Shown: piece by piece, positions 43,279 through 52,520 of the stretch | Layout: every line of letters starts with the position of its first letter | Position numbering within the stretch: position 1 is the first letter of the stretch | Source of the DNA: Amphiura filiformis | Lineage: Eukaryota; Echinodermata; Ophiuroidea; Amphilepidida; Amphiuridae | Direction: 5' to 3' | Assembly (NCBI RefSeq): GCF_039555335.1 | Contig: NC_092629.1 | Span: 4,669,912-4,733,911, forward strand | DNA length: 64,000 nucleotides | The notes under the pieces: model-generated | What the model saw: only the letters and a program-made list of their open reading frames with translations | Databases searched by the model: none | What the model was told of the DNA's origin: nothing | Made by a program: the position numbers and the translations under genes

Positions 43279-43310
<32 letters not shown>

Positions 43311-43313
43311 AAA
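43248..43313. repeat. Perfect hairpin and adjacent (GAA)n tract
   Basis: ACCTAGCTGGGGG (43248-43260) and CCCCCAGCTAGGT (43268-43280) form a perfect 13-bp stem with a 7-nt loop, immediately followed by about eleven AAG triplets. It divides two blocks of the satellite; both blocks carry CCTAGCTGGGG next to GAAGAAGAA, so this may be an inversion or expansion point. Confidence 0.8.
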
Positions 43314-43841
43314 GAAATCGCCCAGAAACAGGAGTCTAGCCGCCGCTCGGCTAGACTAACGATGCAAACTAGTGGCAAATGGTGGTCATAGACCACAAAC
43401 CTAGCTGGGGCATGTTGGTGTTTTAGAGGTATATGACCATGCAAAATGTTCCAAAAATGTTCCCCTGGTCATGAGTATTGTTGTCACCGAGTTTGAGCCA
43501 CTTACAGATGGCCAGATAATACAATTCTAAGATTTGACCCCAGATGACCTTTGACCTGACCCATGCATGATGTTCCTTAATGTTCTTCTGGTCTTGAGGT
43601 TTGTTGTCACCAAATTTGAGGCCTGTACTTCTTACAAATGTCCAGAAAATGAAATTCTAAGATTTGACCCCAGATAACCTTTGACCTGCCCCCTGCACAG
43701 TGTTCCAAAATGTCCCCTTGCTCATTAAGTTTGTTGTCACGGAGTTTGAGCCCCGTGCCCCGTACAGATATCCAGAAAATGCATTTCCAAAATTTGACCC
43801 CTGCAAAATGTTCCCCTGGTCATGAAATTTGTTGTCACTGA
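43314..43841. repeat. Satellite array continued
   Basis: Four diverged 120-125-bp units of the GTTTGAGCC / AGATTTGACC / CCTGACCC type, starting with CTAGTGGCAAATGGTGGTCATAGACC, a phrase also found at 42390. This indicates that the whole block 42390-42960 was copied. Confidence 0.75.
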
Positions 43842-44770
43842 GTTTGAGCTCCATATACCTTACAGATATCCAAAAAATTATAAGATTTGACCCCAGATTT
43901 GACCTGACCCCTGCAAAGTTTTCCAAAATGTTCCCCTTATCATTAAATTTATTGTCACCATGTTTGAGCCACGTACCCCTTACACCTTAGGAAATGCATT
44001 TCTACTGAGGTTCTTCTGAGGTGGGCACATCCCGGGGCACATCCCCTCAGACACCCCCTTGCGTCGCGGAAGCCCGACGCGATGCCCGACGATGCCCGAC
44101 GTTTGAGCTCCATATACCTTACAGATATCCAAAAAATTATAAGATTTGACCCCAGATTTGACCTGACCCCTGCAAAGTTTTCCAAAATGTTCCCCTTATC
44201 ATTAAATTTATTGTCACCAAGTTTGAGCCACGTACCCCTTACACCTTAGGAAATGCATTTCTACTGAGGTTCTTCTGAGGTGGGCACATCCCCCCTCAGA
44301 CACCCCCTTGCGTCGCGGAAGCCCGACGCGATGCCCGACGATGCCCGACGTTTGAGCTCCATATACCTTACAGATATCCAAAAAATTATAAGATTTGACC
44401 CCAGATTTGACCTGACCCCTGCAAAGTTTTCCAAAATGTTCCCCTTATCATTAAATTTATTGTCACCAAGTTTGAGCCACGTACCCCTTACACCTTAGGA
44501 AATGCATTTCTACTGAGGTTCTTCTGAGGTGGGCGGCACATCCCCGTCAGGCACCCCCTTGCGTCGCGGAAGCCCGACGCGATGCCCGACGTTTGAGCTC
44601 CATATACCTTACAGATATCCAAAAAATTATAAGATTTGACCCCAGATTTGACCTACCCCTGCAAAGTTTTCCAAAATGTTCCCCTTATCATTAAATTTAT
44701 TGTCACCAAGTTTGAGCCACGTACCCCTTACACCTTAGGAAATGCATTTCTACGGAAGCCCGACGCGATG
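43842..44770. repeat. Higher-order tandem repeat, about 240-260 bp, four copies
   Basis: Copies start GTTTGAGCTCCATATACC near 43842, 44101, 44350 and 44590. They share two satellite monomers plus a GC-rich insert, CTTGCGTCGCGGAAGCCC with one or two CGACGATGCCCGACG repeats. Copies are nearly identical, differing by a few bases and by the number of GATGCCCGAC motifs. A very recent expansion in which a foreign insert was amplified with the satellite. Confidence 0.9.
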
Positions 44771-45639
44771 CCCGCTTCGCTCCCATTTTACGCGTTTACG
44801 ATTTTTTTAAGCACCCCGGGGGGAAGCAGCCCTGGATCCGCCCTTGGTTGAATGAGAACAAAAGGTACCTCTCACTCAAGTGGGCGCTTTCACATGGCAT
44901 TCTTTTGATCACTTTTTGACAGGAGCCTGCCTGGTAAAGCTTTAATACGCTTTCATGTTAGTTACCGATTTAATGACGGAACCCTTTTGTCCCGAACAAA
45001 AGTCCGTTGCGTAAGTGGTCCGCTTTTCGCGTCTGGCCCCAAGGGGCCAGATGCATTAGTGTCGGGATTAAATCCCCAGGGAGTTCCAGTGACACATTCT
45101 AGAAGTTATCTGTTATAACTCAGCTGAAGATGTGATCATTGATACTGAGACAGAGACGGCATCAGAGATGGGATTTGACCAACCAGCCTTTTATGACTCT
45201 TTAGGGTAAGGCGGCTTATGGTGTCATAAATTTAGTAGGAAGAATTGTGGCCATAATAGGTTCATAGGTCAACGCTAGAAAGTACAATATAATAAATCAG
45301 AAGATATACATACAGCTTCAAAATTACATGAACATAGTCGTGTGTTGCCATAATATTAAGGTATTACATTATATTGCTGTAATTTTTGTAATAATGTTCC
45401 TCTAAACTGAATGATATCCCGGGAATGATATGAAATAGTATAATTTGAAACTATTTTTTGTTCTCTAAAATCCAACGCTAATTATATTACACAAATTGTG
45501 AAGCACGCTGGTAAAGTAATGCACTTCATTTCACAAAGTGAAGTTGACATACTGAGACAGAGAAAGCAGAGATGGGTTTTGACCAGCCTAGATTTAATTA
45601 ATTAATAAATAAATTAATAATTAATTAATTATAGTAAGA
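44771..45639. other. Mixed spacer, possible orphan exon
   Basis: Starts with a transposon end, CCCTGGATCCGCCCTTG (44830). Contains a TCTGGCCCC/GGGGCCAGA hairpin at 45032-45051, an exon-like stretch described separately, a diverged second copy of 'actgagacagag..gcagagatggg' near 45550, and an ATTA-rich tract at 45594-45640. Confidence 0.45.
45124..45205 (+). CDS. Possible orphan exon (unidentified)
   Basis: An 82-nt open stretch between an acceptor-like TTATAACTCAG and a donor GTAAGG. It reads DVIIDTETETASEMGFDQPA, then FYDSLG. The composition is protein-like and resembles a cytoplasmic-tail segment, but I recognise no family. No partner exons found. A decayed related copy near 45550 suggests duplication. 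Confidence 0.2.
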
Positions 45640-45716
45640 AATTATAGTGAAACCATCACTAGATAAAGTGCTCAACTATAAAATATAGGAGCGAAATATA
45701 TTATTAGTGAAATTAC

Positions 45717-45783
45717 CACATCGTAATACAAATTTGTTTCGAATGGATGGTTTCACCCATCCACACTCGTCAGTTGCAATGTG
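45717..45783 (-). ncRNA. Hammerhead ribozyme in the pseudo-LTR, inverted copy
   Basis: Same core as the two plus-strand copies: CTGACGA, stem II closed by a GTGAAA loop, GAAAC, short stem III and a GTA cleavage triplet. It has one change in stem II (CCATTC in place of CCATAC) that makes a U-U mismatch, so activity may be reduced. Confidence 0.8.
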
Positions 45784-46022
45784 TAAAATGACAAAGAATA
45801 TATCTTGAGTTTTGATGCGCGCGCAAGAGGAATTAACGCAACCGCGTATCTTAAAGTTGCGCAACACAATACGCGTCTTAAGTGCGTATCCATGTCTGGG
45901 CCTACTTATTGCTAAACATGCTAAGAGTGACTTATTTATAGTTACACAGTAAATGTTTTTTCTATGCCTGCAGCCACTTGCTAGTTCGTTTCTGTGGTTC
46001 AAGGTTGACATTTGTGGTTTAG

Positions 46023-46517
46023 TTATAATAAAGTATTTCTCAGTAATGCATAGATTGCATTTTTGCTGCTGGTAGAGTACGATTTACTTCGAGCAATAAT
46101 TCTCCATTTGATGGAATATGATACTTTCTTATCATTAAGGTTCCAGATGTAGTTGCTCAGAGCGGTGGCGTATCTTTGATTTACATTTTTGAAGGTACTG
46201 TTATGGACATTGAATCTTGTTTTAAATGGGCCTTCTGTAAGTCCAACATATGTCTCTTCCTTGCGGTTGTCTGCCCTTGTAACCGTCGCTTGATATATTA
46301 CTCCCGATATCAGGCAATTTCCATCAAGAGGGCACAATTTGTTTTTGCAGTTGCAATTAGTGGTGTTTTGTGTCGAAGCCAAAGATGTTTTCGCAGATTG
46401 CATCACATATTTGTTGTGTCCTGATATAAGTTGCTGCATGTTGGGCATGCAACTATAACTTATCTTTACGGTGTTTCTATTTAGAATCTTGTTGAGCTGG
46501 TGATCTGGAGGAAACAT
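46023..46517 (-). pseudogene. Penelope-like GIY-YIG endonuclease domain (inverted copy)
   Basis: A 164-codon frame: VSYSCMPNM-like linker (here ISYSCMPNM), a CNCKNKLCPLDGNC Cys motif, then YVGLTEGPFKTRFNVHNSTF, which is the GIY-YIG core with its Arg. SNYIWNLNDKKVSYSIKWRI follows. This is the standard C-terminal nuclease of canonical Penelope-like elements. It should be continuous with the RT; a one-base shortfall at the T/C run near 46510 separates them. Confidence 0.88.
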
Positions 46518-47711
46518 TTATCTAGTAGGCTGAGAAACTTCTTTCCAACATTGGTAGAAACGGTATCGCTGTACGGCGGATTGAACCATGTAATGTTCCG
46601 TTTACGTCTGCGTTTATTTGTTTGCTGATTGCTATTTTGGCCAGCAGGGTTGTATTTCAGTTCGTAATTGTATCCACTCTTCTTTAAGGCTTCCTGGTAT
46701 GGTGGAGTTGCGGCGTTAAAGATATCTTCGGTGGACGATATATTTGACAATCTTTTGCTGATGCTTTCGGGGATATTCCTTATTACAGAAGGTGGATGAT
46801 TACTTTCTTTGTGGACGTATAAGATGGTGTTGTTAGGTTTCATATAAGGTTTGTAGGTACTTGTTCTTAGGTCCATTGTGATATCTAAAAAGTCAACGGA
46901 TTTCTTGTTGGCTTCGATGGTGATTTTAAGGCCATTGTTTGCAAAGATTTTGCATATCTTTTTCTTGATAAGTTCAACCTGTCGGGATGTTTTTGAGCAG
47001 GTTGCTAGGCCATCGTCTCTATATAGTCCGACTTCGATATCTAGATGTTGAAGTTTGGATAAAATGTATAATCCTACTAGCTCACATGTTTCTGCCCCAT
47101 CGAAGCTACCCATTGTAACATCGAATTTAGTGTTACTTCGTTTGCACCAAGGGATTTTGTCGTCATACAGTAGTGATTCTTTAGCATGAAGGATGATATT
47201 CTTATCCTGTTGTGTAATGCTAACGTAGGTAGAGGCAAATTCGATGGCTTTCAATAATAAGTCTTTGGTGATGGAAGGGTAGAATTCGCAAATGTCAAAG
47301 CATATAAATGATTTGTTGTTCTTATCATCTATGTTATTGAACCATTCAGTCACCTCGTTGGTATTCTTCCATTGGTTTAGTGGGCACTTACTTAGAACTT
47401 TCTGGTTGATTCCTTCCAGGATTTGTTTACTTATCTTTCCAAGTTCCGATTTAGTGGGATTGATAAGTCTGCATGTTGGTTTATTAGAGAAGTTTGGCTT
47501 ATGGTCTTTTAAAGATATAAAAGCTTGGTTTTGTGCCGTAACATCGATGCGGTTGTCAAGGTCTAATTCAGTAGCGATCTTTTTGTCCTTCATGATGATG
47601 TTATGTTTGGTAACTGCATTTGATTTCTTATATGACTTTGTAATATTTTCTTCCAAAAGCTTGTTATATTGTTCAGGTTTTAGCTTGTAGAAGTTAGTTG
47701 TCTTATCGGCA
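46481..47711 (-). pseudogene. Penelope-like reverse transcriptase, truncated at the N-terminus
   Basis: The motifs in order are ADKTTNFYKL, SLKDHKPNF, TCRLINPTKSELGKISKQIL, FDICEFYPSI (motif A), MGSFDGAETCELVGLYIL (motif B), GLYRDDGLA (motif C) and WFNPPYSDTVSTNVGKKFL before the connector. The nominal ORF extends to 47818, but its first roughly 37 codons are read through the inverted pseudo-LTR and are not native. The C-terminus runs out of frame at 46500-46515, where the GIY-YIG frame begins. Confidence 0.9.
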
Positions 47712-47846
47712 TGTTTAGCAATAAGTAGGCCCAGACATGGATACGCACTTAAGACGCGTATTGTGTTGCGCAACTTTAAGATACGCGGTTGCGTTAATTC
47801 CTCTTGCGCGCGCATCAAAACTCAAGATATATTCTTTGTCATTTTA

Positions 47847-47913
47847 CACATTGCAACTGACGAGTGTGGATGGGTGAAACCATCCATACGAAACAAATTT
47901 GTATTACGATGTG
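47847..47913 (+). ncRNA. Hammerhead ribozyme in the left pseudo-LTR
   Basis: Hand folding: stem I is CACATTGCAA (47847-47856) with TTACGATGTG (47904-47913), 9 of 10 pairs. The core CTGACGA is at 47857-47863. Stem II is GTGTGGATGG with CCATCCATAC (10 pairs, one G-U) and a GTGAAA loop. GAAA is at 47890-47893. Stem III is minimal (CA/TG, AATT loop), and the cleavage triplet GTA predicts cleavage after 47903. Every invariant nucleotide of the CUGANGA/GAAA/NUH consensus is present. Hammerheads with a very short stem III are known from Penelope-like elements. Confidence 0.88.
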
Positions 47914-48038
47914 GTAATTTCACTAATAATATATTTCGCTCCTATATTTTATAGTTGAGCACTTTATCTAGTGATGGTTTCACTATAATTTCTTACTATA
48001 ATATTGCTCCTCTTATGTTGAGCACTTTCGGAACCACC

Positions 48039-49211
48039 ATGGAACAAGTGAACTTTGGATACTCGACCAAGAATATTCCAGCGCCAACGCAAAGGAATTA
48101 CTTAAAGTGCCTTATTGCAAAGACAGAAAAATTTATAAGAGCAGTACGATGGAAAACCTTCTTCTTTCTCCACCCTGTGACAAGACCGAACCAGAAGGAA
48201 ACATACGGATTCAGATCAACGAAGTCTCCTCCACCGATACCAGAACTGAAAAACTTCGAAGACGGTATGTTGGATATAGTGCAGAATATCAAATTTAAAC
48301 AACCGCATAAACATGATAAACAGTTCCAAAGTAATCTACAGAGTGACTCAAGAAAGATTAAAGAAGACGAGAAACTGTTCATTGCTGCCGATAAGACAAC
48401 TAACTTCTACAAGCTAAAACCTGAACAATATAACAAGCTTTTGGAAGAAAATATTACAAAGTCATATAAGAAATCAAATGCAGTTACCAAACATAACATC
48501 ATCATGAAGGACAAAAAGATCGCTACTGAATTAGACCTTGACAACCGCATCGATGTTACGGCACAAAACCAAGCTTTTATATCTTTAAAAGACCATAAGC
48601 CAAACTTCTCTAATAAACCAACATGCAGACTTATCAATCCCACTAAATCGGAACTTGGAAAGATAAGTAAACAAATCCTGGAAGGAATCAACCAGAAAGT
48701 TCTAAGTAAGTGCCCACTAAACCAATGGAAGAATACCAACGAGGTGACTGAATGGTTCAATAACATAGATGATAAGGACAACAAATCATTTATATGCTTT
48801 GACATTTGCGAATTCTACCCTTCCATCACCAAAGACTTATTATTGAAAGCCATCGAATTTGCCTCTACCTACGTTAGCATTACACAACAGGATAAGAATA
48901 TCATCCTTCATGCTAAAGAATCACTACTGTATGACGACAAAATCCCTTGGTGCAAACGAAGTAACACTAAATTCGATGTTACAATGGGTAGCTTCGATGG
49001 GGCAGAAACATGTGAGCTAGTAGGATTATACATTTTATCCAAACTTCAACATCTAGATATCGAAGTCGGACTATATAGAGACGATGGCCTAGCAACCTGC
49101 TCAAAAACATCCCGACAGGTTGAACTTATCAAGAAAAAGATATGCAAAATCTTTGCAAACAATGGCCTTAAAATCACCATCGAAGCCAACAAGAAATCCG
49201 TTGACTTTTAG
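48039..49211 (+). pseudogene. Penelope-like reverse transcriptase, N-terminal and palm (plus copy)
   Basis: The ATG at 48039 has a strong context (CCACCATGG) and starts MEQVNFGYSTKNIP, the N-terminal region missing from the inverted copy. It contains ADKTTNFYKL, FDICEFYPSI, MGSFDGAE and YRDDGLA. The frame ends at a TAG (49209-49211) caused by a T4 run where the inverted copy has T5: a single-base deletion specific to this copy. Translation upstream of 48039 is through the pseudo-LTR. Confidence 0.9.
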
Positions 49212-49219
49212 ATATCACA

Positions 49220-49615
49220 ATGGACCTAAGAACAAGTACCTACAAACCTTATATGAAACCTAACAACACCATCTTATACGTCCACAAAGAAAGTAATCAT
49301 CCACCTTCTGTAATAAGGAATATCCCCGAAAGCATCAGCAAAAGATTGTCAAATATATCGTCCACCGAAGATATCTTTAACGCCGCAACTCCACCATACC
49401 AGGAAGCCTTAAAGAAGAGTGGATACAATTACGAACTGAAATACAACCCTGCTGGCCAAAATAGCAATCAGCAAACAAATAAACGCAGACGTAAACGGAA
49501 CATTACATGGTTCAATCCGCCGTACAGCGATACCGTTTCTACCAATGTTGGAAAGAAGTTTCTCAGCCTACTAGATAAATGTTCCCTCCAGATCACCAGC
49601 TCAACAAGATTCTAA
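49220..49615 (+). pseudogene. Penelope-like reverse transcriptase, thumb/connector part (plus copy)
   Basis: Continues the RT after the one-base break: MDLRTSTYKPYMKPNN, SNHPPSVIRNIPESISKRLS and the ITWFNPPYSDTVSTNVGKKF motif. It ends out of frame at 49613-49615, overlapping the GIY-YIG frame as in the inverted copy. Confidence 0.88.
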
Positions 49616-50073
49616 ATAGAAACACCGTAAAGATAAGTTATAGTTGCATGCCCAACATGCAGCAACTTATATCAGGACACAACAAATATGTGATGCAATC
49701 TGCGAAAACATCTTTGGCTTCGACACAAAACACCACTAATTGCAACTGCAAAAACAAATTGTGCCCTCTTGATGGAAATTGCCTGATATCGGGAGTAATA
49801 TATCAAGCGACGGTTACAAGGGCAGACAACCGCAAGGAAGAGACATATGTTGGACTTACAGAAGGCCCATTTAAAACAAGATTCAATGTCCATAACAGTA
49901 CCTTCAAAAATGTAAATCAAAGATACGCCACCGCTCTGAGCAACTACATCTGGAACCTTAATGATAAGAAAGTATCATATTCCATCAAATGGAGAATTAT
50001 TGCTCGAAGTAAATCGTACTCTACCAGCAGCAAAAATGCAATCTATGCATTACTGAGAAATACTTTATTATAA
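49579..50073 (+). pseudogene. Penelope-like GIY-YIG endonuclease domain (plus copy)
   Basis: 164 codons, identical in translation to the inverted copy's nuclease, with the CNCKNKLC Cys motif and TYVGLTEGPFKTRF core. The junction with the RT frame has the same one-base shortfall as the other copy, although the T/C run reads TTCCC here against TTTCC there. Confidence 0.88.
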
Positions 50074-50313
50074 CTAAACCACAAATGTCAACCTTGAACC
50101 ACAGAAACGAACTAGCAAGTGGCTGCAGGCATAGAAAAAAACATTTACTGTGTAACTATAAATAAGTCACTCTTAGCATGTTTAGCAATAAGTAGGCCCA
50201 GACATGGATACGCACTTAAGACGCGTATTGTGTTGCGCAACTTTAAGATACGCGGTTGCGTTAATTCCTCTTGCGCGCGCATCAAAACTCAAGATATATT
50301 CTTTGTCATTTTA

Positions 50314-50380
50314 CACATTGCAACTGACGAGTGTGGATGGGTGAAACCATCCATACGAAACAAATTTGTATTACGATGTG
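50314..50380 (+). ncRNA. Hammerhead ribozyme in the right pseudo-LTR
   Basis: Identical in sequence to the copy at 47847-47913 (CTGACGA at 50324-50330, GAAA at 50357-50360, predicted cleavage after 50370). The predicted cut sites of the two plus-strand ribozymes are 2,467 nt apart, so a read-through transcript would release a unit-length RNA. Confidence 0.88.
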
Positions 50381-50402
50381 GTAATTTCACTAATAATATA
50401 AT

Positions 50403-50850
50403 TAATTAATTAATTAATTAATTAATTAATTTTGTGACAGGGATTGGTTAAATATATTAACCCTTAATAAATGGAGACAGAAAGAGTTTTATAAATAAAT
50501 AAATAAATAAATAGATTTAATTAATTAATTAATTAATTAATAATTAATTAATTAATTCCATCCGAGGTGAAAGGTTATCAATCAGAAGTCATCCGGGGTC
50601 AAAGGTCATATGGAGGTCAACGGGGTGAAACAGTACCACTATCATGCCGCAACTGGGATTATACCATTTTGTGCCAGGGTTGCATTATAATATTAACCTT
50701 TTAAAGAAGAAAGAGTAGTCAGTTAAATAAATAATTAATTAATCAATGTCATCAACAGAGGTCATTCGGGGTCAGGTTATATGGGGTCAACGAGATGAAA
50801 CAGTGTCGCTATCATCGTGCTGCTACTTGAGTACATATGTCCAATACCAT
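50403..50850. repeat. (ATTA)n tracts and short GGTCA-rich repeats
   Basis: (AATT/ATTA)n runs at 50403-50430 and 50518-50557, (AAAT)n at 50491-50511, then two phrases 'catccggggtcaaaggtcatatgg.ggtcaacggggtgaaacagt' (50588, 50765). These include GGGTCAAAGGTCA (50596-50608), again a DR1-like arrangement. Confidence 0.7.
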
Positions 50851-50911
50851 CAACAATAAAAAGTAATAATTCTCAAAAAATTATTTAAATACCACCAACT
50901 ATATTCATTTT

Positions 50912-50972
50912 TATATTTATGTCGATTAATAAAAAGTCACGAGATGACTTTTTATTAATCGACATAAATATA
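50912..50972. repeat. Perfect 28-bp inverted repeat with a 5-nt loop
   Basis: The arms at 50912-50939 and 50945-50972 are exact complements (left arm begins TATATTTATGTCGATTAATA) around CGAGA. Another AAAAAGTCA follows at about 50975. Probably a tiny palindromic element or an extruding cruciform. Confidence 0.9.
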
Positions 50973-51799
50973 TAAAAAGTCATGAGAATATACTAGTACT
51001 TGGATCCTGATTCGTCAAGTCTGTTTCCATGACCACAACGCATCCAATCTTTTCTCTGGACCAGACGCATCCCTTTTAAAGGGATTTTTATTTATATTAT
51101 TGCCTGAATTAAGTATAACGTGATGGCAGCTGCACATTATGGCTGCCCTTGCTAAATAATGTTGCACACCTTGCAACATACAAGGCTTGCCTGTAATTTC
51201 TTGTAGCAACCTGGATCTAAAGTTACAGAACGTGCCCAAATAAGATGTTTTCCTGAGAGGCTAATATTTCACAAAAATCAGATTTTTTGCAAATTTTCTA
51301 AAAATGTTCAGCCAAAATTAATAAAATAGCTGATTTTACATGATTTTGGTAAAATTTAAAAAAATCTCCAAAACTCAAATTCTGGAACGGTAGAATATGG
51401 TAGTTTTTTTCGTCGCCTTATTGAGCTTTTTAAATTTCTGCACTGCAAAAGTAGCGTTATATCAAATGAAGTTATTTATCTCCATCAATAACTTTATGAA
51501 AAGGTAATATTTGATGTGCTGGTGTTATGAAGAAAACAAAACATCAACCCAAATGACAAATTAACACTGGATTCCTATATGCGCGGACCACTTACCACGA
51601 GCATGGGGTATATTGGTCTATTTGAAATTCAATTTTTAATTGATTAATTTCTAATTAGTAATTAGCCATGGGTGAAAATGTTCTTTACCATCAACAGTAA
51701 TAGTAAAGCAAACAAAACCTTCCAGGCTTTATTCCGTCCAGCCAGTTACCCCACTCTCTCCCCACTATGATAAAAGAAATTTAGGCCCTATATAGCGCA
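50973..51799. other. AT-rich spacer, no gene seen
   Basis: No domain-bearing frame. The minus frame at 51015-51239 (74 codons) has no features. Confidence 0.4.
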
Positions 51800-51823
51800 A
51801 ATCTTATCAATCAATCAATCATT

Positions 51824-51890
<67 letters not shown>

Positions 51891-51955
51891 TAATTAATCA
51901 ATTCATTAATTCATTAAATTATTAAATTATTAATTAATTAATTAATTAATTCAAT
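51800..51955. repeat. (AATC)n and (ATTA)n microsatellites
   Basis: About twenty AATC tetramers grading into TTAA/ATTA tetramers. Confidence 0.95.
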
Positions 51956-51987
51956 TCTTGGAGACCCTGTAAACAACTTAGGCCTCA

Positions 51988-52284
51988 AAAAATTGTTTGA
52001 TTGGCGTAACCTGACCTACCCTAAATTAGGTTCAACGGATAACCTTAGAGGGTTTTTTTTTACCTTTTTTACCTTTTGCAAAAAAAAAAATAAATAAATA
52101 TAATAATAATAATAAAGAAATACAAAATGAATAAACTAAAGAGTTCCAAGGCTTTTATCAAACGTAATTTACAGCTTTAAATGAAAAAACAAACAAAAAA
52201 AACAACAAAAAAACACCCAATGCAATCCCGACCTACATAGGCCTACCCTATTTTTTTTTTTATGCTACGCCAATCAAACAATTT
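51988..52284. mobile_element. About 300-bp inverted-repeat MITE (ATTGTTTGATTGGCGTA ends)
   Basis: AAATTGTTTGATTGGCGTA on the left and TACGCCAATCAAACAATTT on the right are perfect complements. CCTACCCTA occurs near both ends in the same orientation. T-run, A-run rich core. TAGGCCT/AAGGCCTT lie just outside. Confidence 0.75.
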
Positions 52285-52520
52285 TCTTTTTAAGGCCTTA
52301 CACTACATCTTTAAGGCTACAAAGTAGACGAAGCATAGAGCATAGAGTAGATAATTTGTAGACAAATGTAGCAAGGAATAAAGGTTAAAAGTTATGAACT
52401 TTTTAATTTGTGTCTTCCCAGTTGTTTTGAAGGGTTTTAGAGTCAAAATATAAAATTGCACTTGTCATACTTGTTTAGGGGTGCATTTTCCGACCTCGTA
52501 AATACTTGTTAAGGGTGCTA

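Larger units (their letters stand above)
45640..47711 (-). mobile_element. Penelope-like element, 5'-truncated inverted copy
   Basis: On the minus strand it carries, from 47711 downwards, reverse transcriptase from the ADKTTN motif onward, the GIY-YIG endonuclease, a 3' untranslated part and a pseudo-LTR with a hammerhead ribozyme (45717-45783). It lacks the N-terminal part found in the plus-strand copy. It abuts the left pseudo-LTR of that copy at 47711/47712 with about 3 bp of shared sequence (GCA). Its outer end lies in an ATTA-rich tract. Confidence 0.9.
47712..50402 (+). mobile_element. Penelope-like element, near full length, with direct pseudo-LTRs
   Basis: Left pseudo-LTR 47712 to about 48000, coding region 48039-50073, right pseudo-LTR from about 50189 to 50402 in the same orientation. 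The pseudo-LTRs share ATGTTTAGCAATAAGTAGGC, the CGCACTTAAGACGCGTATTG block and the ribozyme. The right one ends earlier, in (ATTA)n. A full copy with direct pseudo-LTRs preceded by an inverted truncated copy is a known Penelope arrangement (established for the family). Confidence 0.92.

Noticed and set aside
47292-48805. 132-codon frames antisense to the Penelope RT in both copies
   Set aside because: Antisense shadows of the RT coding sequence with no independent motifs.
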